From Liolophura sinensis (Eukaryota > Mollusca > Polyplacophora > Chitonida > Chitonidae): a stretch of 64,000 nucleotides of DNA. The stretch is from NCBI RefSeq assembly GCF_032854445.1, contig NW_027018043.1, forward strand, positions 1 through 64,000, in the 5' to 3' direction. Under the pieces are notes generated by a model. It had not been told where the DNA came from. It searched no databases and worked only from the letters and a program-made list of their open reading frames with translations. The translations under genes were made by a program, and so were the position numbers. Positions 10,601-24,694 of this stretch are shown here, piece after piece. Position 1 is the stretch's first letter, and each line of letters begins with the position of its first letter.

Positions 10601-12030
10601 GTGACAATGACATCAATGATCATTCAATTGTGTCTACAGCCAAAAGTATTGGTCGGAGAGCAACGCGGTTTGCACCATTCGATTTCTCGTCACAAAATAC
10701 GTCGGATTAGCCTCTTACCAGCAGCACTGGAACGGTTTTTCCACTTTTGCATTTTTGCCTGGTCTTTTTGTTAAAAGAAATCGGCCACACTGTACTATGT
10801 ACCATCGCGACTGGTCGTTACTATATTCCACTTTTGACTATAAGTTATGTGCCCTTCGGTAGCCCAGAAGACGTCAAATCTTTGGGCTAAGCCCATTTAA
10901 CTCACCCAGCAATTGTCTTACTTCTAAGTCCAAGACAATCTCAATGTCTTTATCTACGTGTAGAAAAACCACACCATTCGTATATAAAAAAACACAAGGT
11001 ACTTGATACAGTCTGCTGTAAAAAGTAGACTTAAACACTGACCCACATAAATAAGGTGCCAAAAGATGCGGAATTGGGCCAGGCATCGGCAGCTGTTTAA
11101 AAATTGCAAATTTCAATGGTTTCCATGGAGTAAGAGCCGTTGTTGGGCACGTGACTATGACATCAATGATCATTCAATTGTCGCTACAGCCAAAAGTATT
11201 GGTCGGAGAGTAACGCGGTTTGCACCATTCGATTTCTCGTCAAAGAATACGTCGGATTAGCCTCTTACCAGCAGCACTGGAACAGGTTTTCCACTTTTGC
11301 ATTTTTGTCTGGTCTTGTTGTTAATTGAAATCGCCTACACTGTACTATGTACCATCGCGACTGGTCATTACTATATTCAAATTTTGACCATAAGTTATGT
11401 GCCCTTCGGTAGCCCAGAAGACGTCAAATCTTTGGGTTAAGCCCATTTAAGTCACCCAGCAATTGTCTTACTTCTAAGTCCAAGACAATCTCAATGTCTT
11501 TATCTACGTGTAGAAAAACCACACCATTCGTACATAAAAAACACAAAGTACTAGATACAGTCTGCTGTAAAAAGTACAATTGAACACTGACCCACATCAG
11601 TAAGGTGCCAAAAGATGCGGAATTGGGCCAGGCATCGGCAGCTGTTTAAAAAATTGCAAATTTCCCTGGTTTCCATGGAGTAAGAGCCGTTTCTGGGCAG
11701 GTGACAATGACATCAATGATCATTCAATTGTGTCTACAGCCAAAAGTATTGGTCGGAGAGCAACGCGGTTTGCACCATTCGATTTCTCGTCACAAAATAC
11801 GTCGGATTAGCCTCTTACCAGCAGCACTGGAACAGTTTTTCCACTTTTGCATTTTTACCTGGTCCTTTTGTTAATTGAAATCGGCTACACTGTACTATGT
11901 ACCATTGCGACTGGTCATTACTATATTCAACTTTTGAATATAAGTTATGTGCCCTATGGTAGCCCAGAAGACGTCAAATCTTTGGGCTAAGCCCATTTAA
12001 GTCACCCAGCAATTGTCTTACTTCTAAGTC
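7630..12030 (+). repeat. Block with dimeric duplication (1,100-bp unit)
   Basis: Monomers 7630, 9831 and 10931 share diagnostic bases: GAGAGTAACGCGG instead of GAGAGCAACGCGG, CAAAGAATACG, and GAAATCGCCTAC. Monomers 10381 and 11481 share GTTTCTGGGCAGGTGACAAT and TGTGTCTACAGCC, and 8180 is a looser relative. So 9831-10930 and 10931-12030 are two copies of a dimer at an offset of 1,100 bp, and 7630 sits 2,201 bp to the left of the first. Monomers 8730 and 9281 lie outside the dimer pattern. Confidence 0.75.
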
Positions 12031-12221
12031 CAAGACAATCTCAATGTCTTTATCTACGTGATAGAAAAACCACACCATTTGTACATAAAAAACACAAAGT
12101 ACTAGATACAGTCTGCTGTAAAAAGTACAATTGAACACTGACCCACATCAATAAGGTGCCAAAAGATGCGGAATTGGGCCAGGCATCGGCAGCTGTTTAA
12201 AAAATTGCAAATTTCATTGGT

Positions 12222-15200
12222 TTCCCATGGAGTAAGAGCCGTTGCTAGGCGCGTGATTTTGTCATCAATGATCATTCAATTGTCGCTACAGCCAAAAGTA
12301 TTGGTCAGAGAGCAACCCGGTTTGCACCATTCGATTTCTCGTCAAAAAATAAGTCGGATTAGTCTCTTACCAGCAGCACTGGAACAGTTTTTTCCACTTT
12401 TGCATTTTTGCCTGGTCTTTTTGTTAATTGAATTCGGCTACACTGTACTATGTACCATCGCGACTGGTCAATTACTATATTCAACTTTTGGACTATAAGT
12501 AATATGCCCTTTGCTAGCCCAGAAGACGTCAAATCTTTGGGCTAAGCCCATTTAACTCACCTCAGCAATTGTCCTTACTTCTAAGTCCAAGACAATCTCA
12601 ATGTCTTTATCTACGTATAGAAAAACCACACCACTCGTACATAAAAAACACAATGTACTAGATACAGTCTGCTGTAAAAAGTACAACTGATCACTGAAAC
12701 CACATCTATAAGTTCTAATAGATGCGGAATTGGGCCAGGCATCGGCAGCTGTTAAAAAATTGCAAATTTCCCTGGTTTCCATGGAGTAAGAGCCGTTGCT
12801 GGGCACGTAACTATGACATCAATGATCATTCAATCGTCCGCTACAGCCAAAAGTATTGGTCGGAGAGCAACGCGGTTTGCATCATTCGATTTCTCGTCAC
12901 AAAATACGTCGGATTAGCCTCTTACCAGGAGCACTGAACAGTTTTTTCCACTTTTGCATTTTTGCCTGGTCCTTTTTGGGAATTGAAATCGGCTACACTG
13001 TACTATGTACCATCGCGACTGGTCATTACTATATTCAACTTTTGAATATAAGTTATGTGCCCTATGGTAGCCCAGAAGACGTCAAATCTTTTGGGGCTAA
13101 GCCCATTTAAGTCACCCAGCAATTGTCTTACTTCTAAGTCGAAGACAATCTCAATGTCTTTATCTACGTGTAGAAAAACCACACCATTTGTACATAAAAA
13201 ACACAAAAGTACTCGATACAGTCTGCTGTAAAAAGTACAATTGAACACTGACCCCACATCAATAAGGTGCCAAAAGATGCGGAATTGGGCCAGGCATCGC
13301 AGCTGTTTAAAGATTGGAAATTTCAATGGTTTCCATGGAGTAAGAGCCGTTGCTAAGCACGTGATTTGTCATCAATGATCATTCAATCGTCGCTACAGCC
13401 AAAAGTATCGGTCGGAGAGCAACGCGGTTTGCACCATTCGATTTCTCGTCAATAAATACGTCGGATTAGCCTTTCAACAGCAGCACTGGAACAGGTTTTC
13501 CACTTTTGCATTTTTTGCCTGGTCTTTTTGTTTAATTGAAATCGCCTACACTGTACTATGTACCATCGCGACTGGTCATTACTATATTCAAGTTTTGACT
13601 ATAAGTTATGTGCCCTTCTGTAGCCCAGAAGACGTCAAATCTTTGGGCTAACCCATTTAAGTCACCCAGCAATTGTCTTACTTCTAAGTCCAAGACAATC
13701 TCAATGTCTTTATCTACGTGTAGAAAAACCACACCATTTGTACATAAAAAACACAAAGTACTAGATACAGTCTGCTGTAAAAAGTACAACTGATCACTGA
13801 ACCACATTAGTAAGGTGCCAAAAGATGCGGAATTGGGCCAGGCATCGGCAGCTGTTTAAAAAATTGCAAATTTCCCTGGTTTCCATGGAGTAAGAGCCGT
13901 TGCTGGGCACGTGATTTTGTCATCAATGATCATTCAGTTGTGGCTACAGCCAAAAGTATTGGTCAGAGAGCAACGCGGTTTACACCATTCGATTTCTCGT
14001 CACAAAATACGTCGGATTAGCCTCTTACCAGCAGCACTGGAACAGTTTTTCCACTTTTGCATTTTTGCCTGGTCTTTTTGTTAATTGAAATCGGCTACAC
14101 TGTACTATGTACCATCGCGACTGGTCATTACTATATTCAAATTTTGACCAAAAGTTATGTGCCCTTCTGTAGCCCAGAAGACCGTCAAATCTTTGGGTTA
14201 AGCCCATTTAAGTCAGCCAGCAATTGTCTTACTTCTAAGTCCAAGACAATCTCAATGTCTTTATCTACGTGTAGAAAAACCACACCCATTTGTACATAAA
14301 AAACACAAAGTACTAGATACAGTCTTCTGTAAAAAGTACAATTGAACACTGACCCACATCAATAAGGTGCCAAAAAGGATGCGGAATTGGGCCAGGCATC
14401 GGCAGCTGTTTAAAAAATTGCAAATTTCATTGGTTTCCATGGAGTAAGAGCCGTTGCTGGGCACGTGATTTTGTCATTCAATGATCATTCAATTGTCGCT
14501 ACAGCCAAAAGTATTGGTTGGAGAGCAACGCGGTTTACACCATTCGATTTCTCGTCACAAAATACGTCGGATTAACCTCTTACCAGCAGCACTGGAACAG
14601 TTTGTCCCACTTTTGCATTTTTGCTGGTCTTTTTGTTAATTGAAATCGGCTACACTGTACAATGTACCATCGCGAATGGTCATTACTTTTTTAAACTTTT
14701 GACTATAAATTATGTGCCGTTTGGTAGCCCAGAAGACGTCAAATCTTTGGCCTAAGCCCTTTTAACTCATCCACCAATTGTCTTACTTCTAAGTCCAAGG
14801 ACAATCTTCAATGTCTTTATCTACGTGTAGAAAAACCACACCATTTGTACATAAAAAACACAAAGTACTAGATACAGTCTGCTGTAAAAAAGTAGACTTA
14901 AACACTGACCCACATAATATAGGTGCCAAAAGATGCAGAATTCGGCCAGGCATCGGCAGCTGTTTAAAAAATTGCCAAATTTCCCTAGGTTACCATGGAG
15001 TAAGAGCCGTTGTTGGGCACGTGGACTATGACATCAATGATCATTCAATTGTGGCTACAGCCAAAAGTATAGGTTCGGAGATCAACGCGGTTTGCACCAT
15101 TCGATTTGTCGTCACAAAATACGTCGGATTTGCCTCTTACCAGCAGCACTGGAACGGTTTCTCCACTTTTGCATTTTTGCCTGGTCTTTTTGTAATTGAA

Positions 15201-16520
15201 ATCGGGTACAGTGTACTATGTACCATCGCGACTGGTCATTACTATATTCAACTTTTGACTATAAGCTATGTGCCCTTCGGTAGCCCAGAAGACGTCAAAT
15301 CTTTGGGCTATGCCCATTTAACTCACTAACCAATTGTCTTACTTCTAAGTCCAAGACAATCTCAATGTCTTTATCTACGTGTAGAAAAACCACACCATTT
15401 GTACATAAAAAGCACAATGTACTAGTTTACAGTCTGCTGTAAAAGGTACAACTGATCACTGACCCACATCTATTAGGTTCTAATAGATGCGGAATTGGGC
15501 CAGGCATCGGCAGCTGTTTAAAAAATTGCAAATTTCAATGGTTTCCATGGAGTAAGAGCCGTTGGTAAGCACGTGAGTTTGTCATCAATAATCATTCAAT
15601 CGTCGCTACAGCCAAAAGTATCGTCGGAGAGCAACGCGGTTTGCACCATTCGATTCTCGTCAAAAAATACGTCATAGTAGCCTTTTACCAGCAGCACTGG
15701 AACAGGTTTTCCACTTTTGCATTTTTGCGTGGTCTTTTGTTAATTGAATTCGGCTACACTGTACTATGTACCATCGCGACTGGTCATTTACTATATTAAA
15801 ACTTTTGACTGTAATTGTGTGGCCCTTTGGTAGCCCAGAAGACGTCAAATCTTTTGGGCTAAGCCCATTTAACGCAATAACCAATTGTCTTACTTCTAAG
15901 TCCAAGACAATCTCAATGTCTTTATCTACGTGTAGAAAAAACCACACCATTTGTACATAAAAAAACACAAAGGTACTAGATACAGTCTGCTGTAAAAAGT
16001 ACAATTGAACACTGACCCACATCAATAAGGTGCCAAAAGATTGCGGAATTGGCCCAGGCATCGGCAGCTGATTAAAAAATTGCAAATTTCCCTGGTTTCC
16101 ATGGAGTAAGAAGCCGTTGCTAGGCACTGTGATATTGTCATTAATGATCATTCAATTGTCGCTACAGCCAAAAGTATGGTCGGAGAGCAACGCGGTTTGC
16201 ACCATTCGATTCTCGTCAAAGAATACGTCGGATTAGCCTCTTACCAGCAGCACTGGAACAGGTTTTCTACTTTTGCATTTTTGCCTGGTCTTTTTTGTTA
16301 ATTGAAATCGCCTACACTGTACTATGTACCATCGCGATCTGGTCATTACTATATTCAAGTTTTAACCATAAGTTATGTGCCCTTCTGTAGCCCAGATGAC
16401 GTCAAATCTTTGGGCTAAGCCCATTTAAGTCACCCAGCAATTGTCTTACTTCTAAGTCCAAGACAATCTCAATGTCTTTATCTACGTGTAGAAAAACCAC
16501 ACCGTTTGTACATAAAAACA
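12222..16520 (+). repeat. Satellite segment dense in single-base indels
   Basis: Eight successive monomers here measure about 557, 553, 550, 551, 554, 556, 551 and 556 bp, against 549-550 bp in the clean blocks beside them. The excess is single extra bases, often doubling a base already there: TTTCCCATGG, TGTCCTTAC, CTGAAACCAC, TTTTGGGGCTA, GACCCCACATC, AGACCGTCAAA, AAGGACAATCTTCAATG, GTGGACTATG. Some bases are missing as well. Monomers 12031 and 12588 match the clean monomers 19206 and 19756 apart from these events. Long open frames here (14811-15329 plus, 15672-16151 minus) arise because indels splice neighbouring frames together; they are not genes. Confidence 0.8.
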
Positions 16521-19500
16521 CAAAGTACTAGATACAGTCTGCTGTAAAAAGTACAATTGAACACTGACCCACATTAGTAAGGTGCCAAAAGATGCGGAAT
16601 TGGGCCAGGCATCGGCAGCTGTTTAAAAAATTGCAAATTTCCCTGGTTTCCATGGAGTAAGAGCCGTTGCTGGGCACGTGATTTTGTCATCATTGATCAT
16701 TCAATTGTCGCTACAGCCAAAAGTATTGGTCGGAGAGCAACGCGGTTTGCACCATTCGATTTCTCGTCACAAAATACGTCGGATTAGCCTCTTACCAGCA
16801 GCACTGGAACGGTTTCTCCACATTTGCATTTTTGCCTGGTCTTTTTGTTAATTGAAATCGGCTACACTGTGCTATGTACCATCGCGACTGGTCATTACTA
16901 TATTCAACTTTTGACTATAAGTTATGTGCCCTTCGGTAGCCCAGAAGACGTCAAATCTTTGGGCTAAGCCCATTTAACTCACTAACCAATTGTCTTACTT
17001 CTAAGTCCAAGACAATCTCAATGTCTTTATCTACGTGTAGAAAAACCACACCATTTGTACATAAAAAGCACAATGTACTAGTTACAGTCTGCTGTAAATA
17101 GTACAACTGATCACTGACCCACATCTATTAGGTTCTAATAGATGCGGAATTGGGCCAGGCATCGGCAGCTGTTAAAAAATTGCATATTTCCCTGGTTTCC
17201 ATGGAGTAAGAGCCGATGCTGGGCACGTGACTATGACATCAATGATCATTCAATTGTGGCTACAGCCAAAAGTAATGGTCGGAGAGCAACGCGGTTTGCA
17301 CCATTCGATTTCTCGTCACAAAATACGTCGGATTAGCCTCTTACCAGCAGCACTGGAACAGTTTTTCCACTTTTGCATTTTTGCCTGGTCCTTTTGTTAA
17401 TTGAAATCGGCTACACTGTACTATGTACCATTGCGACTGGTCATTACTATATTCAACTTTTGACTATAAGTTATGTGCCCTTCGGTAGCCCAGAAGACGT
17501 CAAATCTTTGGGCTAAGCCCATTTAACTCACCCAGCAAATGTCTTACTTCTAAGTCCAAGACAATCTCAATGTCTTTATCTACGTGTAGAAAAACCACAC
17601 CATTCGTACATAAAAAACACAAGGTACTTGACACAGTCTGCTGTAAAAAGTAGACTTAAACACTGACCCACATCAATAAGGTGCCAAAAGATGCGGAATT
17701 GGGCCAGGCATCGGCAGCTGTTTAAAAAATTGCAAATTTCAATGGTTTCCATGGAGTAAGAGCCGTTGCTAAGCACGTGATTTGTCATCAATGATCATTC
17801 AATCGTCGCTACAGCCAAAAGTATCGGTCGGAGAGCAACGCGGTTTGCACCATTCGATTTCTCGTCAAAAAATACGTCATATTAGCCTTTTACCAGCAGC
17901 ACTGGAACAGGTTTTCCACTTTTGCATTTTTGCCTGGTCTTTTTGTTAATTGAATTCGGCTACACTGTACTATGTACCATCGCGACTGGTCATTACTATA
18001 TTAGACTTTTGACTATAAATTGTGTGCCCTTTGGTAGCCCAGAAGACGTCAAATCTTTGGCCTAAGCCCATTTAACGCACTAACCAATTGTCTTACTTCT
18101 AAGTCCAAGACAATCTCAATGTCTTTATCTACGTGTAGAAAAACCACACCATTTGTACATAAAAAACACAAGGTACTAGATACAGTCTGCTGTAAAAAGT
18201 ACAATTGAACACTGACCCACATCAATAAGGTGCCAAAAGATACGGAATTGGCCCAGGCATCGGCAGCTGATTAAAAAATTGCAAATTTCCCTGGTTTCCA
18301 TGGAGTAAGAGCCGTTGCTAGGCATGTGATTTTGTCATTAATGATCATTCAATTGTGGCTACAGCCAAAAGTATTGGTCGGAGAGTAACGCGGTTTGCAC
18401 CATTCGATTTCTCGTCAAAGAATACGTCGGATTAGCCCCTTACCAGCAGCACTGGAACAGGTGTTCCACTTTTGCATTTTTGCCTGGTGTTTTTGTTAAT
18501 TGAAATCGCCTACACTGTACTATGTACCATCGCGACTGGTCATTACTATATTCAAATTTTGACCATAAGTTATGTGCCCTTCAGTAGCCCAGAAGACGTC
18601 AAGTCTTTGGGTTAAGCCCATTTAAGCCACCCAGCAATTGTCTTACTTCTAAGTCCAAGACAATCTCAATGTCTTTATCCACGTGTAGAAAAACCACACC
18701 ATTCGTACATAAAAAACACAAAGTACTAGATACAGTCTGCTGTAAAAAGTACAATTGAACACTGACCCACATCAGTAAGGTGCCAAAAGATGCGGAATTG
18801 GGCCAGGCATCGGCAGCTGTTTAAAAAATTGCAAATTTCCCTGGTTTCCATGGAGTAAGAGCCGTTGTTGGGCACGTGATATTGTCATCAATGATCATTC
18901 AATTGTGGCTACAGCCAAAAGTATTGGTCGGAGAGCAACGCGGTTTACACCATTCGATTTCTCGTCAAAAAATACGTCGGATTAGTCTCTTACCAGCAGC
19001 ACTGGAACAGTTTTTCCACTTTTGCATTTTTGCCTGGTCTTTTTGTTAATTAAATTCGGCTACACTGTACTATGTACCATCGCGACTGGTCATTACTATA
19101 TTCAACTTTTGAATATAAGTTATGTGCCCTATGGTAGCCCAGAAGACGTCAAATCTTTAGGCTAAGCCCATTTAAGTCACCCAGCAATTGTCTTACTTCT
19201 AAGTCCAAGACAATCTCAATGTCTTTATCTACGTGTAGAAAAACCACACCATTTGAACATAAAAAACACAAAGTACTAGATACAGTCTGCTGTAAAAAGT
19301 ACAATTGAACACTGACCCACATCAATAAGGTGCCAAAAGATGCGGAATTGGGCCAGGCATCGGCAGCTGTTTAAAAAATTGCAAATTTCATTGGTTTCCA
19401 TGGAGTAAGAGCCGTTGCTAGGCGCGTGATTTTGTCATCAATGATCATTCAATTGTCGCTACAGCCAAAAGTATTGGTCAGAGAGCAACGCGGTTTGCAC

Positions 19501-20642
19501 CATTCGATTTCTCGTCAAAAAATAAGTCGGATTAGTCTCTTACCAGCAGCACTGGAACAGTTTTTCCACTTTTGCATTTTTGCCTGGTCTTTTTGTTAAT
19601 TGAATTCGGCTACACTGTACTATGTACCATCGCGACTGGTCATTACTATATTCAACTTTTGACTATAAGTAATATGCCCTTCGGTAGCCCAGAAGACGTC
19701 AAATCTTTGGGCTAAGCCCATTTAACTCACTCAGCAATTGTCTTACTTCTAAGTCCAAGACAATCTCAATGTCTTTATCTACGTGTAGAAAAACCACACC
19801 ACTCGTACATAAAAAACACAATGTACTAGATACAGTCTGCTGTAAAAAGTACAACTGATCACTGAACCACATCTATAAGGTTCTAATAGATGCGGAATTG
19901 GGCCAGGCATCGGCAGCTGTTAAAAAATTGCAAATTTCCCTGGTTTCCATGGAGTAAGAGCCGTTGCTGGGCACGTAACTATGACATCAATGATCATTCA
20001 ATCGTCGCTACAGCCTAAAGTATTGGTCGGAGAGCAACGCGGTTTGCACCATTCGATTTCTCGTCACAAAATACGTCGGATTAGCCTCTTACCAGCAGCA
20101 CTGGAACAGTTTTTCCACTTTTGCATTTTTGCCTGGTCTTTTTGGGAATTGAAATCGGCTACACTGTACTATGTACCATCGCGACTGGTCATTACTATAT
20201 TCAACTTTTGAATATAAGTTATGTGCCCTATGGTAGCCCAGAAGACGTCAAATCTTTGGGCTAAGCCCATTTAAGTCACCCAGCAATTGTCTTACTTCTA
20301 AGTCGAAGACAATCTCAATGTCTTTATCTACGTGTAGAAAAACCACACCATTTGTACATAAAAAACACAAAGTACTAGATACAGTCTGCTGTAAAAAGTA
20401 CAATTGAACACTGACCCACATCAATAAGGTGCCAAAAGATGCGGAATTGGGCCAGGCATCGGCAGCTGTTTAAAAAATGGCAAATTTCCCTGGTTTCCAT
20501 GGAGTAAGAGCCGTTGTTGGGCACGTTATTTTGTCATCAATGATCATTCAATTGTCGCTACAGCCAAAAGTATTGGTCGGAGAGCAACGCGGTTTGCACC
20601 ATTCGATTTCTCGTCACAAAATACGTCGGATTAGCCTCTTAA
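16459..20642 (+). repeat. Clean monomers related to the 7.6-13.1 kb block
   Basis: Units at 16459, 17008, 17557, 18106, 18656, 19206, 19756 and the left part of 20305 are 549-550 bp each. 18106 carries the GAGAGTAACGCGG and CAAAGAATACG marks of 7630. 18656 matches 8180 (GTGATATTGTC with GCGGTTTACACC). 19206 matches 8730 and 12031 (GGCGCGTGATTTTGTC). 19756 matches 12588 (CCACTCGTACAT, CACGTAACTATG, TTTTTGGGAATTG). The order of types is therefore kept between the two regions, an older segmental duplication about 7.2-10.5 kb apart. Confidence 0.7.
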
Positions 20643-21405
20643 CAGCAGCACTGGAACAGTTTTTCCACTTTTGCATTTTTGCCTGGTCTTTTTATTAATT
20701 TAAATCGGCTACACTGTACTATGTACCATCGCGACTGGTCATTACTATATTCAAGTTTTGAATATAAGTTATGTGCCCTATGGTAGCCCAGAAGACGTCA
20801 AATCTTTGGGCTAAGCCCATTTAAGTCACCCAGCAATTGTCTTACTTCTAAGTCGAAGACAATCTCAATGTCTTTATCTACGTGTAGAAAAACCACACCA
20901 TTTGTACATAAAAAACACAAAGTACTAGATACAGTCTGCTGTAAAAAGTACAATTGAACACTGACCCACATCAATAAGGTGCCAAAAGATGCGGAATTGG
21001 GCCAGGCATCGGCAGCTGTTTAAAAAATTGCAAATTTTGCCTGGTTTCCATGGAGTAAGAGCCGTTGCTGGGCGCGTGATTTTGTCATCAATGATCATTC
21101 AATTGTCGCTACAGCCGAAAGTATTGGTCAGAGAGCAACGCGGTTTGCACCATTCGATTTCTCGTCAAAAAATACGTCGGATTAGTCTCTTACCAGCAGC
21201 ACTGGAACAGTTTTTCCACTTTTGCATTTTTGCCTGGTCATTTTGTTAATTGAAATCGGCTACACTGTACTATGTACCATCGCGACTGGTCATTACTATA
21301 TTCAACTTTTGACTATAAGTTATGTGCCCTTCGGTAGCCCAGAAGACGTCAAATCTTTGGGTTAAGCCCATTTACGTCACCCAGCAATTGTCTTACTTCT
21401 AAGTC

Positions 21406-21945
21406 CAAGACAATCTCTACGTGATAGAAAAACCACACCATTTGTACATAAAAAACACAAAGTACTAGATACAGTCTGCTGTAAAAAGTACAACTGATCA
21501 CTGACCCACATCAATAAGGTTCTAAAAGATGCGGAATTGGCCCAGGCATTGGCAGCTGTTCAAAAAATTGCAAATTTCCCTGGTTTCCATGGAGTAAGAG
21601 CCGTTGCTGGGCACGTGATGTTGTCATCAATGATCATTCAATTGTAGCTACAGCCAAAAGTATTGGTCGGAGAGCAACGCCGTTTGCCTCATTCGATTTT
21701 GTCGTCAAAAAATAGGTCGGATTAGTCTCTTACCAGCAGCACTGGAACAGTTTTTCCACTTTTGCATTTTTGCCTGGTCTTTTTGTTAATTGAAATCGGC
21801 TACACTGTACTATGTACCATCGCGACTGGTCATTACTATATTCAAGTTTTGAATATAAGTTATGTGCCCTATGGTAGCCCAGAAGACGTCAAATCTTTGG
21901 GCTCAGCCCATTTAAGTCACCCAGCAATTGTCTTACTTCTAAGTC
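21406..21945 (+). repeat. 540-bp monomer with 12-bp deletion
   Basis: The left end reads AATCTCTACGTGATAG, where the standard unit has AATCTC, twelve more bases, then TACGTGTAG. The deletion removes the right arm of the AAGACA/TGTCTT inverted repeat; ATCT occurs near both edges. The extra A in GTGATAG is shared with 8730 and 12031. The same monomer in block B starts at 38989. Confidence 0.8.
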
Positions 21946-24694
21946 CAAGACAATCTCAATGTCTTTATCTACGTGTAGAAAAACCACACCACTCGTACAT
22001 AAAAAACACAAAGTACTAGATACAGTCTGCTGTAAAAAGTACAATTGAACACTGACCCACATTAGTAAGGTGCCAAAAGAGGCGGAATTGTGCCAGGCAT
22101 CGGCAGCTGTTTAAAAAATGGCAAATTTCCCTGGTTTCCATGGAGTAAGAGCCGTTGCTAGGCACGTGATTTTGTCATCAATGATCATTCAATTGTCGCT
22201 ACAGCCAAAAGTATTGGTCGGAGAGCAACGCGGTTTACACCATTCGATTTCTCGTCACAAAATACGTCGGATTAGCCTCTTACCAGCAGCACTGGAACAG
22301 TTTTTCCACTTTTGCATTTTTGCCTGGTCTTTTTGTTAATTTAAATCGGCTACACTGTACTATGTACCATCGCGACTGGTCATTACTATATTCAAGTTTT
22401 GAATATAAGTTATGTGCCCTATGGTAGCCCAGAAGACGTCAAATCTTTGGGCTAAGCCCATTTAAGTCACCCAGCAATTGTCTTACTTCTAAGTCCAAGA
22501 CAATCTCAATGTCTTTATCTACGTGTAGAAAAACCACACCATTTGTACATAAAAAACACAAAGTACTAGATACAGTCTGCTGTAAAAAGTACAATTGAAC
22601 ACTGACCCACATCAATAAGGTGCCAAAAGATACGGAATTGGGCCAGGCATCGGCAGCTGTTTAAAAAATTGCAAATTTCAATGGTTTCCATGAAGTAAGA
22701 ACCGTTGCTAAGCACGTGATTTGTCATCAATGATCATTCAATCGTCGCTACAGCCAAAAGTATCGGTCGGAGAGCAACGCGGTTTGCACCATTCGATTTC
22801 TCGTCAAAAAATACGTCGGATTAGTCTCTTACCAGCAGCACTGGAACAGTTTTTCCACTTTTGCATTTTTGCCTGGTCATTTTGTTAATTGAAATCGGCT
22901 ACACTGTACTATGTACCATCGCGACTGGTCATTACTATATTCAACTTTTGACTATAAGTTATGTGCCCTTCGGTAGCCCAGAAGACGTCAAATCTTTGGG
23001 CTAAGCCCATTTAAGTCACCCAGCAATTGTCTTACTTCCAAGTCCAAGACATTCTCAATGTCTTTATCTACGTGTAGAAAAACCACACCATTTGTACATA
23101 AAAAACACAAGGTACTAGATACAGTCGGCTGTAAAAAGTACAACTGATCACTGACCCACATCAATAAGGTTCTAAAAGATGCGGAATTGGCCCAGGCATC
23201 GGCAGCTGTTTAAAAAATTGCAAATTTCATTGGTTTCCATGGAGTAAGAGCCGTTGCTGGGCACGTGACTATGACATCAATGATCATTCAATTGTCGCTA
23301 CAGCCAAAAGTATTGGACGGAGAGCAACGCCGTTTACCCCATTCGATTTCTCGTCACAAAATACGTCGGATTAGCCTCTTACCAGCAGCACTGGAACAGT
23401 TTTTCCACTTTTTCATTTTTGCGTGGTCTTTTTGTTAATTGATTTCGGCTGCAATGTACTATGTACAATTGCGACTGGTCATTATTATATTTAACTTTTG
23501 ATTATAAGTTATGTGCCCTTCGGTAGCCCAGAAGACGTCAAATCTTTGGGCTAAGCCCATTTAAGTCACTCAGCATTTGTCTTACTTCTAAGTCCAAGAC
23601 AATCTCAATGTCTTTATCTACGTGTAGAAAAACCACACCATTTGTACATAAAAACTACAAAGTACTAGATACAGTCCGCTGTAAAAAGTACACTTAAACA
23701 CTGACCCACATTAATAAGGTTTTAATAGATGCGGAATTGGCCCAGGCATCGGCAGCTGTTTAAAAAATTGCAAATTTCAATGGTTTCCATGGAGTAAGAG
23801 CCGTTGCTAGGCACGTGATTTTGTCATCAATGATCATTCAATTGTGGCTACAGCCAAAAGTATTGGTCGGAGAGCAACGCGGTTTGCACCATTCGATTTG
23901 TCGTCACAAAATACGTCGCATTAGCCTTTTACCAGCAGCACTGGAACAGTTTTTCCACTTTTGCATTTTTGCCTGGTCTTTATGTTAATTGAAATCGGCT
24001 ACACTCTACTATGTACCATCGCGACTGGTCATTACTATATTCAAGTTTTGACTATAAGTTATGTGCCCTTCGGTAGCCCAGAAGACGTCAAATCTTTGGG
24101 GTAAGCCCATTTCACTCACCCAGCAATTGTCTTACTTCTAAGTCCAAGACAATCTGAATGTCTTTATCTACGTGTAGAAAAACCACACCATTCGTACATA
24201 AAAAACACAAAGTACTAGATACAGTCTGCTGTAAAAAGTAGACTTAAACACTGACCCACATAAATAAGGTGCCAAAAGATGCGGAATTGGGCCAGGCATC
24301 GGCAGCTGTTTAAAAAATTGCAAATTTCCCTGGTTTCCATGGAGTGAGAGCCGTTGTTGGGCACGTGACTATGACATCAATGATCATTCAATTGTCGCTA
24401 CAGCCAAAAGTATTGGTCGGAGAGCAACGCGGTTTGCACCATTCGATTTCTCGTCACAAAATACGTCGGATTAGCCTCTTACCAGCAGCACTGGAACAGT
24501 TTTTCCACTTTTGCATTTTTGCCTGGTCTTTTTGTTAATTGAAATCGGATACACTGTACTATGCACAATCGCGACTGGTCATTACTATATTCAACTTTTA
24601 AATATACGTTATGTGCCCTTCGGTAGCCCAGAAGACGTCAAATCTTTGGGCTAAGCCCATTTAACTCACTCAGCAATTGTCTTACTTCTAAGTC

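Noticed and set aside
14811-15329. 172-codon plus-strand open frame, the longest in the window
   Set aside because: It lies in the indel-rich stretch. It is made of the same frames that stop within other monomers, joined by single-base indels, and it crosses positions that are non-coding in the clean copies.
15672-16151. 159-codon minus-strand open frame
   Set aside because: Also inside the indel-rich stretch; the same strand in clean monomers gives 60-99 codon frames with varying ends. No recognisable domain.
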